NCBI GenBank assembly: GCA_028700355.1
Contig: JAQVSX010000035.1
Location: forward strand, 1-6,836
Direction: 5' to 3'
Length of the DNA stretch: 6,836 bases
From: Clostridia bacterium
GTDB taxonomy: Bacteria > Bacillota > Clostridia > Christensenellales > HGM11417
Position numbers and translations under genes: made by a program. Shown in pieces: positions 1 to 6,123 of this stretch. Each line of letters opens with the position of its first letter. Within the stretch, counting starts at the first letter, position 1. Under the pieces are notes generated by a model, which did not search any database, was not told the origin of the DNA, and saw only the letters and a list, made by a program, of their open reading frames with translations.

Positions 1-40
1 TTTCTCTTTTAGCGGCAACATCAATTATTCTTTTAAGCAT
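1..40 (-). CDS. 5' end of a gene running off the left edge (possibly adenine deaminase)
   Basis: An ATG at 40-38 on the minus strand opens a frame that stays open to the window edge and reads MLKRIIDVAAKRE. A GGGAAGG ribosome site lies 5 bases upstream, and a well-formed promoter and leader lie further upstream, so this is a real start. Only 13 residues can be seen. The pattern LKxxIDVAxxRE resembles the N-terminal helix of bacterial adenine deaminases (Ade, which convert adenine to hypoxanthine in purine salvage), where it precedes a KADLVxKN segment. That segment would lie just outside the window, so the product name is a guess from memory of the family. The existence of the gene is much surer than its identity. 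Confidence 0.6.
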   Translation of the reverse strand, partial: MLKRIIDVAAKRE

Positions 41-56
41 TTTAACCTTCCCGTTC

Positions 57-105
57 AAAAAACATCAGCGCTGTATGTTTATTCAAACAGCGCCCTGATA
101 GTGTT
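57..105 (-). terminator. Hairpin with T-run in the leader of the leftmost gene (terminator or attenuator)
   Basis: On the minus strand the arm at 105-87 pairs with the arm at 74-61. The core is ACAGCG with CGCTGT, extended by CTGA with TCAG and TGTT with AACA, with a 2-base and a 3-base bulge and a loop of about 12 bases. Six T follow at 62-57. This is the form of an intrinsic terminator reading leftward. It could end the GH95-like transcript, whose stop codon lies about 60 bases upstream. However, a promoter for the left gene sits between that stop codon and the hairpin, so the hairpin also lies at the very start of the left gene's mRNA and could act as an attenuator or a 5' stabilising stem. 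Confidence 0.6.
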
Positions 106-113
106 ACAAAAAA

Positions 114-142
114 ATTATAACATATATTTATTATATAATCAA
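114..142 (-). promoter_or_regulatory. Sigma-A-type promoter for the leftmost gene
   Basis: On the minus strand TTGATT (142-137) and a perfect TATAAT (119-114) are separated by exactly 17 bases. Transcription would begin near position 107, at the foot of the leader hairpin. This makes a leader of about 65 bases before the ATG at 40. Confidence 0.6.
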
Positions 143-148
143 ATATTT

Positions 149-167
149 AAAAGCGGCTTAATGCTTT
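149..167 (-). terminator. Weak hairpin at the stop codon of the GH95-like gene
   Basis: AAAGC (167-163) and GCTTT (154-150) on the minus strand can form a 5-bp stem with an 8-base loop directly at the stop codon, followed by TTAAATATTT. It is short and has no clean T-run. The stronger hairpin at 57-105 is the better terminator. Confidence 0.2.
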
Positions 168-2553
168 AAGTTTTTATTTCAAATGTAACAACTTTACCGC
201 CGCCAAGTTCAACATCTTTAATCACCTTATTTTCATCCATTACCGTTACAGGTCCCTTTACTATGCGGCGGCTATGCTGAGGTAAAACGATATCTATTAT
301 GCAATTTTGCTTTGCTTTTAAGTTTAGCCTTATTCCCTTTTTCGCATCCCAGTTAATGTCTGTTTCCACGCCGCAGGCAGTAAGTATTCCCTTTATGCTG
401 CCGTTTTTAAACTGCTGCTCTGACGGCAGTATATAAATACGGTTTTGATAGGAATAAACAAATAATGAAGTTATTGCGGCGCATAAAGCGGTGTTTCCGC
501 CTATCTGATAAGCCGACCAATTGTCGTTATCCGTAACGCCCATATCCCGCCAATCGTTATCGGCTGTAACAAAATTACCCATCACGCAGGATTTTGCACA
601 ATGGTTTATCAATTCTGCCGCCGTTTCAGTCGCTCCAAGTCTTGACGCTACACCCGCAAGATAGGCAAGCGTATGGCATTTAAGCGTATCCATACCCTCG
701 CTTACACGTTTTTTAATAGTGTTTAAATACGCCTTTGATATTTCAGCATCTTCGATTAATTCTTTTTGATGATAGGGATAAACGCCGTATAGCAAGTGCA
801 TATAGCCTTGCTTAAAGTTTTCGGTAAGCTCGTCGCAGTTATAGTTGTAAACAAAAGCGCTATTTTCAGCTATTTTGGACTGCGGCAGTTTAGATTTTAT
901 GTTAAGCCATATTTCCCTTTGTTCCTTATACAAACCGCAAATGTCGCTGCCCTCAATCAGATTGTCAATCAGTTTTCTTACAGAAGCAAAATCAACCTCG
1001 CTGTTTTTGGCAATTTTAACCATAAGAGATGTTTCTTTTTCATATAAATTACCGGGGCAATTCTGCGGCGAATAAGAAGGATAAGATATATAATAGCCGC
1101 TTTTGTCCAATACAAGAAAATCCTCAAAAAATGTCATTGCCTCTTTCATAAAGGGCATTGCCCTTTCTTTAAGAAATTTTTTATTTCTGATATAACTGTA
1201 ATAATCAAAAAACATATTAGCTATTTCTGCCGCACCGCAAACATAGTGAATATCCTGCGGATTGACACTGCCCAAAAGCCCCGTACCGTCGCAAACCGAT
1301 GCGGGAATAAATATACCTCGGCAGTTATAAAGTCTTTGAGCGTTCTTTTTTAAATCTGCGATAACATTTTCAAAATAACTGAGCAGCGGCAAAACCATAT
1401 CGCATAAATTATTATCAAAAGCAAACCTGTACAGATTTTGTGTTTTTCCGCTGAAATCGGGGTAGGCTTTTACCGCCTTGTAATCGCCGCACCATAAGCC
1501 GTAAGGATATACAATAAGGCTGCCATCTACCCTTGCCGAAGATATAAAGAGATATCTTCCCATCTGCCACAGCCTTTCAAAGAGGGCGCTTTTGTTGTTT
1601 TGAGTATCGCCAAGCAGCTGCTGCGCGCTTTGTTCCCTGTCGTCCGGCCTCAAATCAATTTCGGCACTACCAAACAGCTTAGAATGAATATTGCTGTGCT
1701 GTTTAAACATTTTATCGTAATTTAATTTATTTGCCGCAAGTTCTGTTTTAAGGTTTTTCCATTCCTTTTCCCTTTGAGATTCTGTAAACAGCTTAATAAT
1801 GACATGCACCGAATTTGCGCCCTTAACGCAAAGGCAGTTTCCCTTTACTTCCTGCGTTCCGCCGTAATAAGAAACCCTTGCGACAGCGCCGAATTCTGTG
1901 CCGTTATCTTTCCTTGCGCTAAAATACATAAAATAGGGCTGATAATTTACAGATGCAAATTCGGGCAGTTTGGAAAGAACGCCGTTGGGGGTTTTTGCGC
2001 AGCTTCTGTCGTGCAGGTCAAAGCTAAACTGTGCATTTATTGTACCCGTACCGTATTTGGATATCTCCATAATAAACATATTGTTTTCACGTGATACAAA
2101 CATTTTGCGTTCGTACTTGGTAGCGCCGTCACGATACATAACGGCGGCTTCACCCGTTTCCATATTAAGCGCCCTTGAATACTCTTTTGGGAATTTTTCA
2201 AGGGGCATTTTTATCTTAAAATCGCAAATAGGCAGCGGAAAAGCGGTTTGCGGCCTATAATTTTTTGAAATAAGTGCATCGGGAATAACATCTTCCGCCT
2301 CTTTATACTTTTTTTGGTCAATCAGCTTGCGCACATCCCTTATTTTGTTAGAAACATCAGGCAAAACGCTAATACTTCCCTGCCATAAAGAATTAACAGA
2401 AGTAAGCATTATGGTATCTAATCCTGCGCCGCCGTTTACGCAAGCGCCGGTAATGCCGTTACCGAGGGGAATACCCTCTCTCCATATTGCTCCCCACCAG
2501 GAAGAAGGCTTATCAAATGTAATGGTTTTAGCTGTTTTTCTAAACGATGCCAT
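166..2553 (-). CDS. GH95-like (alpha-L-fucosidase family) protein, probably catalytically altered
   Basis: 795 residues, a usual length for GH95. The N-terminal beta-sandwich signature is at about 26-60 (EGIPLGNGITGA, then LTSVNSLWQG), followed by a helical stretch IRDVRKLIDQKKYKEAEDVI at 71-90. The (alpha/alpha)6-barrel segment covers about 320-700: LWCGDY (353-358), RGIFIP (412-417), a helix ending in MTFFEDFLV, PSYSPQN (492-498), HLLYGVYP (586-593), YQIGGN (682-687) and IYILPS (706-711). A C-terminal sheet domain follows (GSIKGI, then INWDAKKG). In the family these enzymes remove alpha-L-fucose or related sugars by inversion. Here the expected general acid Glu in SPEN is Gln497, the Asp in QIDGN is Gly685, and the paired Asn before QMNYW align with Ser368 and Lys370. 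Activity is therefore doubtful. There is no signal peptide, so it is probably cytoplasmic. The start is set by GGAG (2560-2563), six bases before the ATG. It is transcribed alone. Confidence 0.8.
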   Translation of the reverse strand: MASFRKTAKTITFDKPSSWWGAIWREGIPLGNGITGACVNGGAGLDTIMLTSVNSLWQGSISVLPDVSNKIRDVRKLIDQKKYKEAEDVIPDALISKNYRPQTAFPLPICDFKIKMPLEKFPKEYSRALNMETGEAAVMYRDGATKYERKMFVSRENNMFIMEISKYGTGTINAQFSFDLHDRSCAKTPNGVLSKLPEFASVNYQPYFMYFSARKDNGTEFGAVARVSYYGGTQEVKGNCLCVKGANSVHVIIKLFTESQREKEWKNLKTELAANKLNYDKMFKQHSNIHSKLFGSAEIDLRPDDREQSAQQLLGDTQNNKSALFERLWQMGRYLFISSARVDGSLIVYPYGLWCGDYKAVKAYPDFSGKTQNLYRFAFDNNLCDMVLPLLSYFENVIADLKKNAQRLYNCRGIFIPASVCDGTGLLGSVNPQDIHYVCGAAEIANMFFDYYSYIRNKKFLKERAMPFMKEAMTFFEDFLVLDKSGYYISYPSYSPQNCPGNLYEKETSLMVKIAKNSEVDFASVRKLIDNLIEGSDICGLYKEQREIWLNIKSKLPQSKIAENSAFVYNYNCDELTENFKQGYMHLLYGVYPYHQKELIEDAEISKAYLNTIKKRVSEGMDTLKCHTLAYLAGVASRLGATETAAELINHCAKSCVMGNFVTADNDWRDMGVTDNDNWSAYQIGGNTALCAAITSLFVYSYQNRIYILPSEQQFKNGSIKGILTACGVETDINWDAKKGIRLNLKAKQNCIIDIVLPQHSRRIVKGPVTVMDENKVIKDVELGGGKVVTFEIKT

Positions 2554-2585
2554 ATTTTTCTCCGATATGTAACAATATTATTATT

Positions 2586-2614
2586 ATTATATCATTAAAA
2601 TTTTTAAATGTCTA
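2586..2614 (-). promoter_or_regulatory. Sigma-A-type promoter for the GH95-like gene
   Basis: On the minus strand TAGACA (2614-2609, five of six consensus bases) and a perfect TATAAT (2591-2586) are separated by 17 bases. The start of transcription would be near 2579, giving a leader of about 25 bases containing the GGAG ribosome site. The promoter lies just past the terminator of the upstream gene, so this gene is an independent unit. Confidence 0.65.
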
Positions 2615-2620
2615 CCTGCA

Positions 2621-2652
2621 AATAAATAAAAACCGCCAAAAATAACGGTTTT
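2621..2652 (-). terminator. Intrinsic terminator after the YlmC/YmxH-like gene
   Basis: On the minus strand AAAACCG (2652-2646) pairs with CGGTTTT (2635-2629), a 7-bp stem with a 10-base loop. It is followed by T-rich sequence (TTTTTATTTATT across 2632-2621). It sits about 55 bases past the stop codon of the small gene and before the GH95-like promoter. Confidence 0.65.
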
Positions 2653-2706
2653 ATATCTTTTTTATTTATATTTTCTGCCCTTTTATAAAAATTATTTTAT
2701 TAATGC

Positions 2707-3033
2707 TTATAGGTCGGATTCCTTAAATAAATGCTTAGGTATTTCATCGTCGTCGCACTTATCGTCTGAGGAGCAATCCTTAGAAATTTTGGGGGCGATT
2801 TTTATTAAAATTACATCGTTGCCAATACGCAGAATGTTGCGCCAAGGTATAAAAATATCTTCAGGGGCCCTGAAAATACTCAGCCTTTTAGAACCCGGCA
2901 CTACAATTCCCTTTACTATTCCTGTTTTTAAATCAATTACAACATCAACTATCCTGCCGATTTTTTTACAGTCGCAAATGTTTACGACATCTTTTATTCT
3001 TAGCTCGGAATATGTTACATCACAAATAGCCAT
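2707..3033 (-). CDS. YlmC/YmxH-family PRC-barrel sporulation protein
   Basis: 108 residues. Residues 8-80 match the small PRC-barrel family YlmC/YmxH: YSELRIKDVVNICDCKKIGRI, then DVVIDLKTGIVKGIVVPG (30-47), then FIPWRNILRIGNDVILI (61-77). The family is typical of endospore-forming Firmicutes and is linked to sporulation, but its molecular function is not known. Most members are about 80-90 residues. This one adds a hydrophilic C-terminal tail from about residue 82, rich in Asp (SSDDKCDDDE) and with Cys87 and Cys93; Cys20 and Cys22 lie in the barrel. The start has an AAGG site (3043-3046) nine bases upstream. It is divergent from the yacL-like gene and has its own terminator, so it is probably a single-gene unit. 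Confidence 0.8.
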   Translation of the reverse strand: MAICDVTYSELRIKDVVNICDCKKIGRIVDVVIDLKTGIVKGIVVPGSKRLSIFRAPEDIFIPWRNILRIGNDVILIKIAPKISKDCSSDDKCDDDEIPKHLFKESDL

Positions 3034-3106
3034 AGATTTTTACCTTATACTTAAATATTAAATAATCAATAAATAAGCTGATTTTTGTCGGTTATTACAA
3101 TTATAT

Positions 3107-3118
3107 GTCTTATAAGAC
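3107..3118. promoter_or_regulatory. 12-bp perfect palindrome, possible operator
   Basis: GTCTTATAAGAC is a perfect 12-base palindrome in the divergent intergenic region. It lies directly upstream (minus strand) of a TATAAT-like box at 3105-3100 that could serve the YlmC-like gene. A dimeric regulator could bind it, but no known operator consensus is recognised. Confidence 0.25.
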
Positions 3119-3132
3119 TGATTAATCACGCA

Positions 3133-3151
3133 AATCTATAAATTTTAGATT
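3133..3151. promoter_or_regulatory. Inverted repeat AATCTA-N7-TAGATT, possible operator
   Basis: Two 6-base arms (3133-3138 and 3146-3151) flank a 7-base AT-rich centre, about 20 bases upstream of the -35 box of the yacL-proS promoter. The position suits an operator or activator site. Such repeats also arise by chance in AT-rich DNA. Confidence 0.2.
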
Positions 3152-3171
3152 GATATAAGTTATACATTGTA

Positions 3172-3200
3172 TTGACTTAAAAAGACATAAATTATATAAT
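3172..3200 (+). promoter_or_regulatory. Sigma-A-type promoter for the yacL-like/proS operon
   Basis: TTGACT (3172-3177) and a perfect TATAAT (3195-3200) are separated by 17 bases. Transcription would start near 3207, giving a leader of about 24 bases before the ATG at 3231. Confidence 0.7.
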
Positions 3201-3219
3201 ATATTTAATTTATTGTTAA
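3191..3219 (-). promoter_or_regulatory. Candidate opposing promoter for the YlmC/YmxH-like gene
   Basis: On the minus strand TTAACA (3219-3214) and TATAAT (3196-3191) are separated by 17 bases. The -10 box overlaps the plus-strand -10 box because ATTATATAAT at 3191-3200 is a palindrome. The resulting leader to the ATG at 3033 would be about 150 bases and would include both inverted repeats. A rival minus-strand -10 (TATAAT at 3105-3100) has only a weak -35 partner. A sporulation sigma factor promoter is also possible, but I could not identify one. Confidence 0.35.
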
Positions 3220-3230
3220 GGATTTATTAT

Positions 3231-4322
3231 ATGAATAAGAAAAAACCAATTAAAAACAGCCGTTTCGTATATCTTATAGCGTTTTTACTCGGCGTTTCGG
3301 TTGCCACGGTAATTGTCCATTATATTTTAGACAATCACAACCCCGACTTTTTAGAAAATTTAGCCGAAAGCACAGCGTTTTATGTAGAATTAGGCATATA
3401 TTTTGTTTCTTCAATATTTTTCGGATTTATTTTTTGTCTTTCTACGCCCTTTGTAGTCAGATGGGCATATAAAATAGGCAGCAAGTTTGAACGCACCCTT
3501 TCGAGCTATACTTCAAAGGAAATAACATCGGGCACAATCGGACTTATATTAGGTCTTGTAATCGCCTTTTTGCTTTCTGATTTAATCAAGCAAATACCTA
3601 TAGAACCCTTTTCTACCGTACTTAACGTAATAACATATTTGATTTTTGGCTTTATGGGCATAAGGCTGGGCATAAATTACATAGGCGAAATCATAATAGT
3701 AAACAAAAAAGACTCTAAAGATAAAATTACAGAAAACTATAAAATACTCGATTCTTCTGTTATTATTGACGGCAGAATACTTGAACTGGTGCGGACGGGC
3801 TTTTTAGAGGGCCCCTTTATCATTCCTGTTTTTGTCATAAACCAGCTTAAAAATGTTGCCGAAAACACAGACATATTAAAGAGAAACCGAGGCAGACGAG
3901 GGCTTGATATAATTAATTCCCTAAAAAATGAAGATAATATCAACGTTATTATTTCAGATACCGATTACCCCGACATCTCAGAAATAGACACAAAAATTCT
4001 TAAACATGCACAACAGTATAACGCCAAAGTTATTACAAACGATTATAACCTTAACAAACTTGCAACGGTAATGCAGGTAAGCGTGCTTAACATTAACGAG
4101 CTTTCAAACGCAATAAAGCCCGTCGCTTTGCCGGGCGAAACTATGAGGGTAAATATTGTCAAGCCGGGCAAGGAACACGGTCAGGGCATAGGCTTTCTTG
4201 AAGACGGGACTATGATTGTAGTCGAAAACGGCGAAGACTGCATAGGCAAGGAAATGGATGTTACAGTTACAACCTCTCTGCAAACTAATGCGGGAAGAAT
4301 GATATTTACAAGAATAATGTAA
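3231..4322 (+). CDS. yacL: YacL-like membrane protein with PIN and TRAM domains
   Basis: 363 residues from the ATG at 3231, which has AAGGA (3218-3222) eight bases upstream. A longer reading from a TTG at 3213 would start within that ribosome site and is unlikely. Four hydrophobic segments (about 11-30, 53-72, 100-116, 128-146) are followed by a cytoplasmic PIN nuclease-like domain (about 170-295) and a TRAM RNA-binding domain (about 300-363, including QGIGFLEDGTMIVVE and TTSLQTNAGRMIF). PIN acidic residues visible are Asp174 (ILDSSVIIDGRI), Asp253 (EIDTKIL) and Asp271 (TNDYNLNK). The usual Glu of the FVLxEL motif is Gln205 (FVINQL). KRNRGRRGLDI (217-227) is family-typical. Substrate and function are not established for the family; nucleic-acid binding or cleavage at the membrane is inferred from the domains. 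proS follows after 20 bases. Confidence 0.88.
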   Translation: MNKKKPIKNSRFVYLIAFLLGVSVATVIVHYILDNHNPDFLENLAESTAFYVELGIYFVSSIFFGFIFCLSTPFVVRWAYKIGSKFERTLSSYTSKEITSGTIGLILGLVIAFLLSDLIKQIPIEPFSTVLNVITYLIFGFMGIRLGINYIGEIIIVNKKDSKDKITENYKILDSSVIIDGRILELVRTGFLEGPFIIPVFVINQLKNVAENTDILKRNRGRRGLDIINSLKNEDNINVIISDTDYPDISEIDTKILKHAQQYNAKVITNDYNLNKLATVMQVSVLNINELSNAIKPVALPGETMRVNIVKPGKEHGQGIGFLEDGTMIVVENGEDCIGKEMDVTVTTSLQTNAGRMIFTRIM

Positions 4323-4342
4323 TTTAACCAATAAAGGACGCT

Positions 4343-6052
4343 ATGAATATTCAACATTTATCAGGAGAAAGATTTAAAGAAAAACCGTCAGACGCAAACA
4401 TTATAAGCCAGATTTATTTGCTGAGAGGCGGTTACATTAAATATGTGGCAAACGGAATATATTCGCTTTTAATGCCCGCAAAACGCATAATAAACAAAAT
4501 TGAAAATATCGTGCGCAGTGAAATGGACAAAATAGGCGGTCAGGAAGTTTTAATGCCCGTAGTACTGCCAAAAGAGCTTTGGGAAGAATCTGAAAGATAT
4601 CAAACGGTGGGCAGAGAGCTTTTGCGCCTAAAAGACAGAGGCGGCAAAGAAATGCTGCTCGCAATGACTCATGAGGAAGCGGCTGTAGCGCTTGTGCGTG
4701 ATGACGCAATTTCGCATAACAAATACCCTTTTATGATATATCAGTTGCAGACAAAATTCCGCGACGAGCCACGCTGTAAAGGCGGTCTTATCAGAGTGCG
4801 GGAATTCACCATGAAAGACGCTTATTCTTTTCACACCACACAAGAGGATATGTGCGCATTTTACAATATTTGTAAAGACGCTTATTTTAATATATTTAAT
4901 AAAATCGGACTGAACGCTATTGCAGTCGGCTCAGATACGGGAATGATGGGCGGCAGTGTCGCTCACGAATTTATGCTGCTCAGCGATGCGGGCGAAGACA
5001 ATATTGCAATTTGCGATACTTGCGGCTATATGGATAATGTAGAGGTCGCAAATACAAAAATATCAAATATCAGTCTGCAAGATGCCAATAAAGAGCTTAT
5101 CCATACCCCCTCAACAACAGATATAGAAAGTTTAAGCAAGCTTACGGGTTTTTCGGCTGACAGAATTATCAAAGCCGCAATATTCGGCGTGGAAGGCGAA
5201 AAAAAGCCCTGTATCGTGTTTATCCGTGGAGATTACGAGGTAAACGAGCAAAAATTAAAAAAGGTTTTAGGCAAAAATGTATATCCCTTTGAAAGCGATA
5301 TCGAGCAGTTGAAAATGGGTTTTATCGGCCCTTGCGATATTGATAATAATATATTTTCAGCCCTTTTATTTGACGAAAGCCTTAGCGATTGCAAAAATAT
5401 GCTTTGCGGAGCGAACAAAGCAGATTATCATATAAAAGGCGTAAGCTGCGGCAGAGATTTTGAAATTATAAAATATTATAATCTGTATCAGGTTAAAGAC
5501 GGCGATATATGTCTTAAATGCCAAAGCAAATTGAAAATTAAAAAAGGCATAGAAATAGACAATATTTTTCAGTTAGGCAAAAAATATACACAAAGTATGA
5601 ATATGTTTTACACAGACGAAAACGGGCAGAGAAAAAACCCCTTTATGGGCTGTTACGGCATAGGCATCGGGCGGGCAATGGCATCTGTAATTGAGCAGCA
5701 TCATGATGAGTACGGTCCTGTATGGCCTTTTGCCATAGCGCCGTGGCATATTCATATATGCGTGCTTAACGGCAGCGAAGAAATGAGAAATTTTGCCGCA
5801 AATATATATGAAAATCTTAAAAAATCAGGCTATGAAGTAATTATTGACGACAGAAAGGTATCCGCCGGCGTGCAATTTTCAGATGCAGACCTTTTAGGTA
5901 TCCCCTACCGCATAATAATAGGAAATAAAGGCTTTGTCAGCGGAGAGACAGAAATAATATCCCGTGATAAGAGCTTTAAAAAGATTGTTAAGTGCGATGA
6001 TTTATTAAATGAAATAAAAGCAATAATAGAAAAAGAAAAAGCAAAGCTGTAA
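4343..6052 (+). CDS. proS: Prolyl-tRNA synthetase, bacterial type with insertion domain
   Basis: 569 residues, full length for bacterial ProRS, a cytoplasmic class II enzyme that charges tRNA-Pro with proline. The catalytic core shows MTHEE (108-112), motif 2 as FRDE (139-142) with RVREFTMKDAYSFH (151-164), AHEFM (207-211), and motif 3 as GCYGIGIGR (436-444). The editing insertion domain occupies about 240-395 (FIRGDYEVNE 293-302, GFIGP 326-330, GANKADYHIKG 356-366). CxxC pairs flank it (Cys224/Cys227 and Cys390/Cys393) and may bind zinc. The anticodon-binding domain is about 468-569 (DDRKVSAGVQFSDADLLGIP). The position corresponding to the editing Lys279 of the E. coli enzyme appears to be Gly282. 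AAAGGA (4333-4338) lies four bases before the ATG. It is cotranscribed with the yacL-like gene and closed by a terminator at its stop codon. Confidence 0.95.
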   Translation: MNIQHLSGERFKEKPSDANIISQIYLLRGGYIKYVANGIYSLLMPAKRIINKIENIVRSEMDKIGGQEVLMPVVLPKELWEESERYQTVGRELLRLKDRGGKEMLLAMTHEEAAVALVRDDAISHNKYPFMIYQLQTKFRDEPRCKGGLIRVREFTMKDAYSFHTTQEDMCAFYNICKDAYFNIFNKIGLNAIAVGSDTGMMGGSVAHEFMLLSDAGEDNIAICDTCGYMDNVEVANTKISNISLQDANKELIHTPSTTDIESLSKLTGFSADRIIKAAIFGVEGEKKPCIVFIRGDYEVNEQKLKKVLGKNVYPFESDIEQLKMGFIGPCDIDNNIFSALLFDESLSDCKNMLCGANKADYHIKGVSCGRDFEIIKYYNLYQVKDGDICLKCQSKLKIKKGIEIDNIFQLGKKYTQSMNMFYTDENGQRKNPFMGCYGIGIGRAMASVIEQHHDEYGPVWPFAIAPWHIHICVLNGSEEMRNFAANIYENLKKSGYEVIIDDRKVSAGVQFSDADLLGIPYRIIIGNKGFVSGETEIISRDKSFKKIVKCDDLLNEIKAIIEKEKAKL

Positions 6053-6068
6053 GTTCTTTGCTTTTTTT
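6036..6068 (+). terminator. Terminator overlapping the proS stop codon, likely bidirectional
   Basis: AAAAAGCAAAG (6036-6046) and its exact complement (6056-6066) form an 11-bp stem with a 9-base loop that contains the TAA stop codon (6050-6052). Seven T follow the GC at 6060-6061. Read on the minus strand the same stem is followed by TTTTTCTTTTTC, so it can also end the convergent gene at the right. Confidence 0.85.
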
Positions 6069-6105
6069 GTTGTTATATCATTTCATAAGAGACTTGTTTT
6101 AAGAA

Positions 6106-6123
6106 AATACTTAAAATAGTATT
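6106..6123 (-). terminator. Weak AT-rich hairpin at the stop codon of the right-edge gene
   Basis: AATACT and AGTATT (6106-6111 and 6118-6123) form a 6-bp stem with a 6-base loop that overlaps the stop codon of the minus-strand gene and is followed by TTCTT. The low GC content makes it weak. The bidirectional hairpin at 6036-6068 is the more credible stop signal. Confidence 0.2.

Noticed and set aside
796..2572. Several plus-strand open frames opposite the GH95-like gene
   Set aside because: They overlap one another and a long gene with clear family motifs, lack ribosome sites of note, and their translations show no recognisable domain.
2574..2591. ATT trinucleotide run upstream of the GH95-like gene
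   Set aside because: It is a short low-complexity stretch in AT-rich DNA that overlaps the -10 box. It is too short to claim as a functional repeat.
3213..3230. Upstream TTG start extending the YacL-like protein by six residues
   Set aside because: The TTG lies just before, and the extension would run through, the AAGGA ribosome site at 3218-3222, which is ideally placed for the ATG at 3231. The added residues match nothing in the family.
4437..5755. Minus-strand open frames opposite proS
   Set aside because: They are antisense shadows of an unambiguous ProRS gene, with Cys/Leu/His-rich compositions unlike real proteins.
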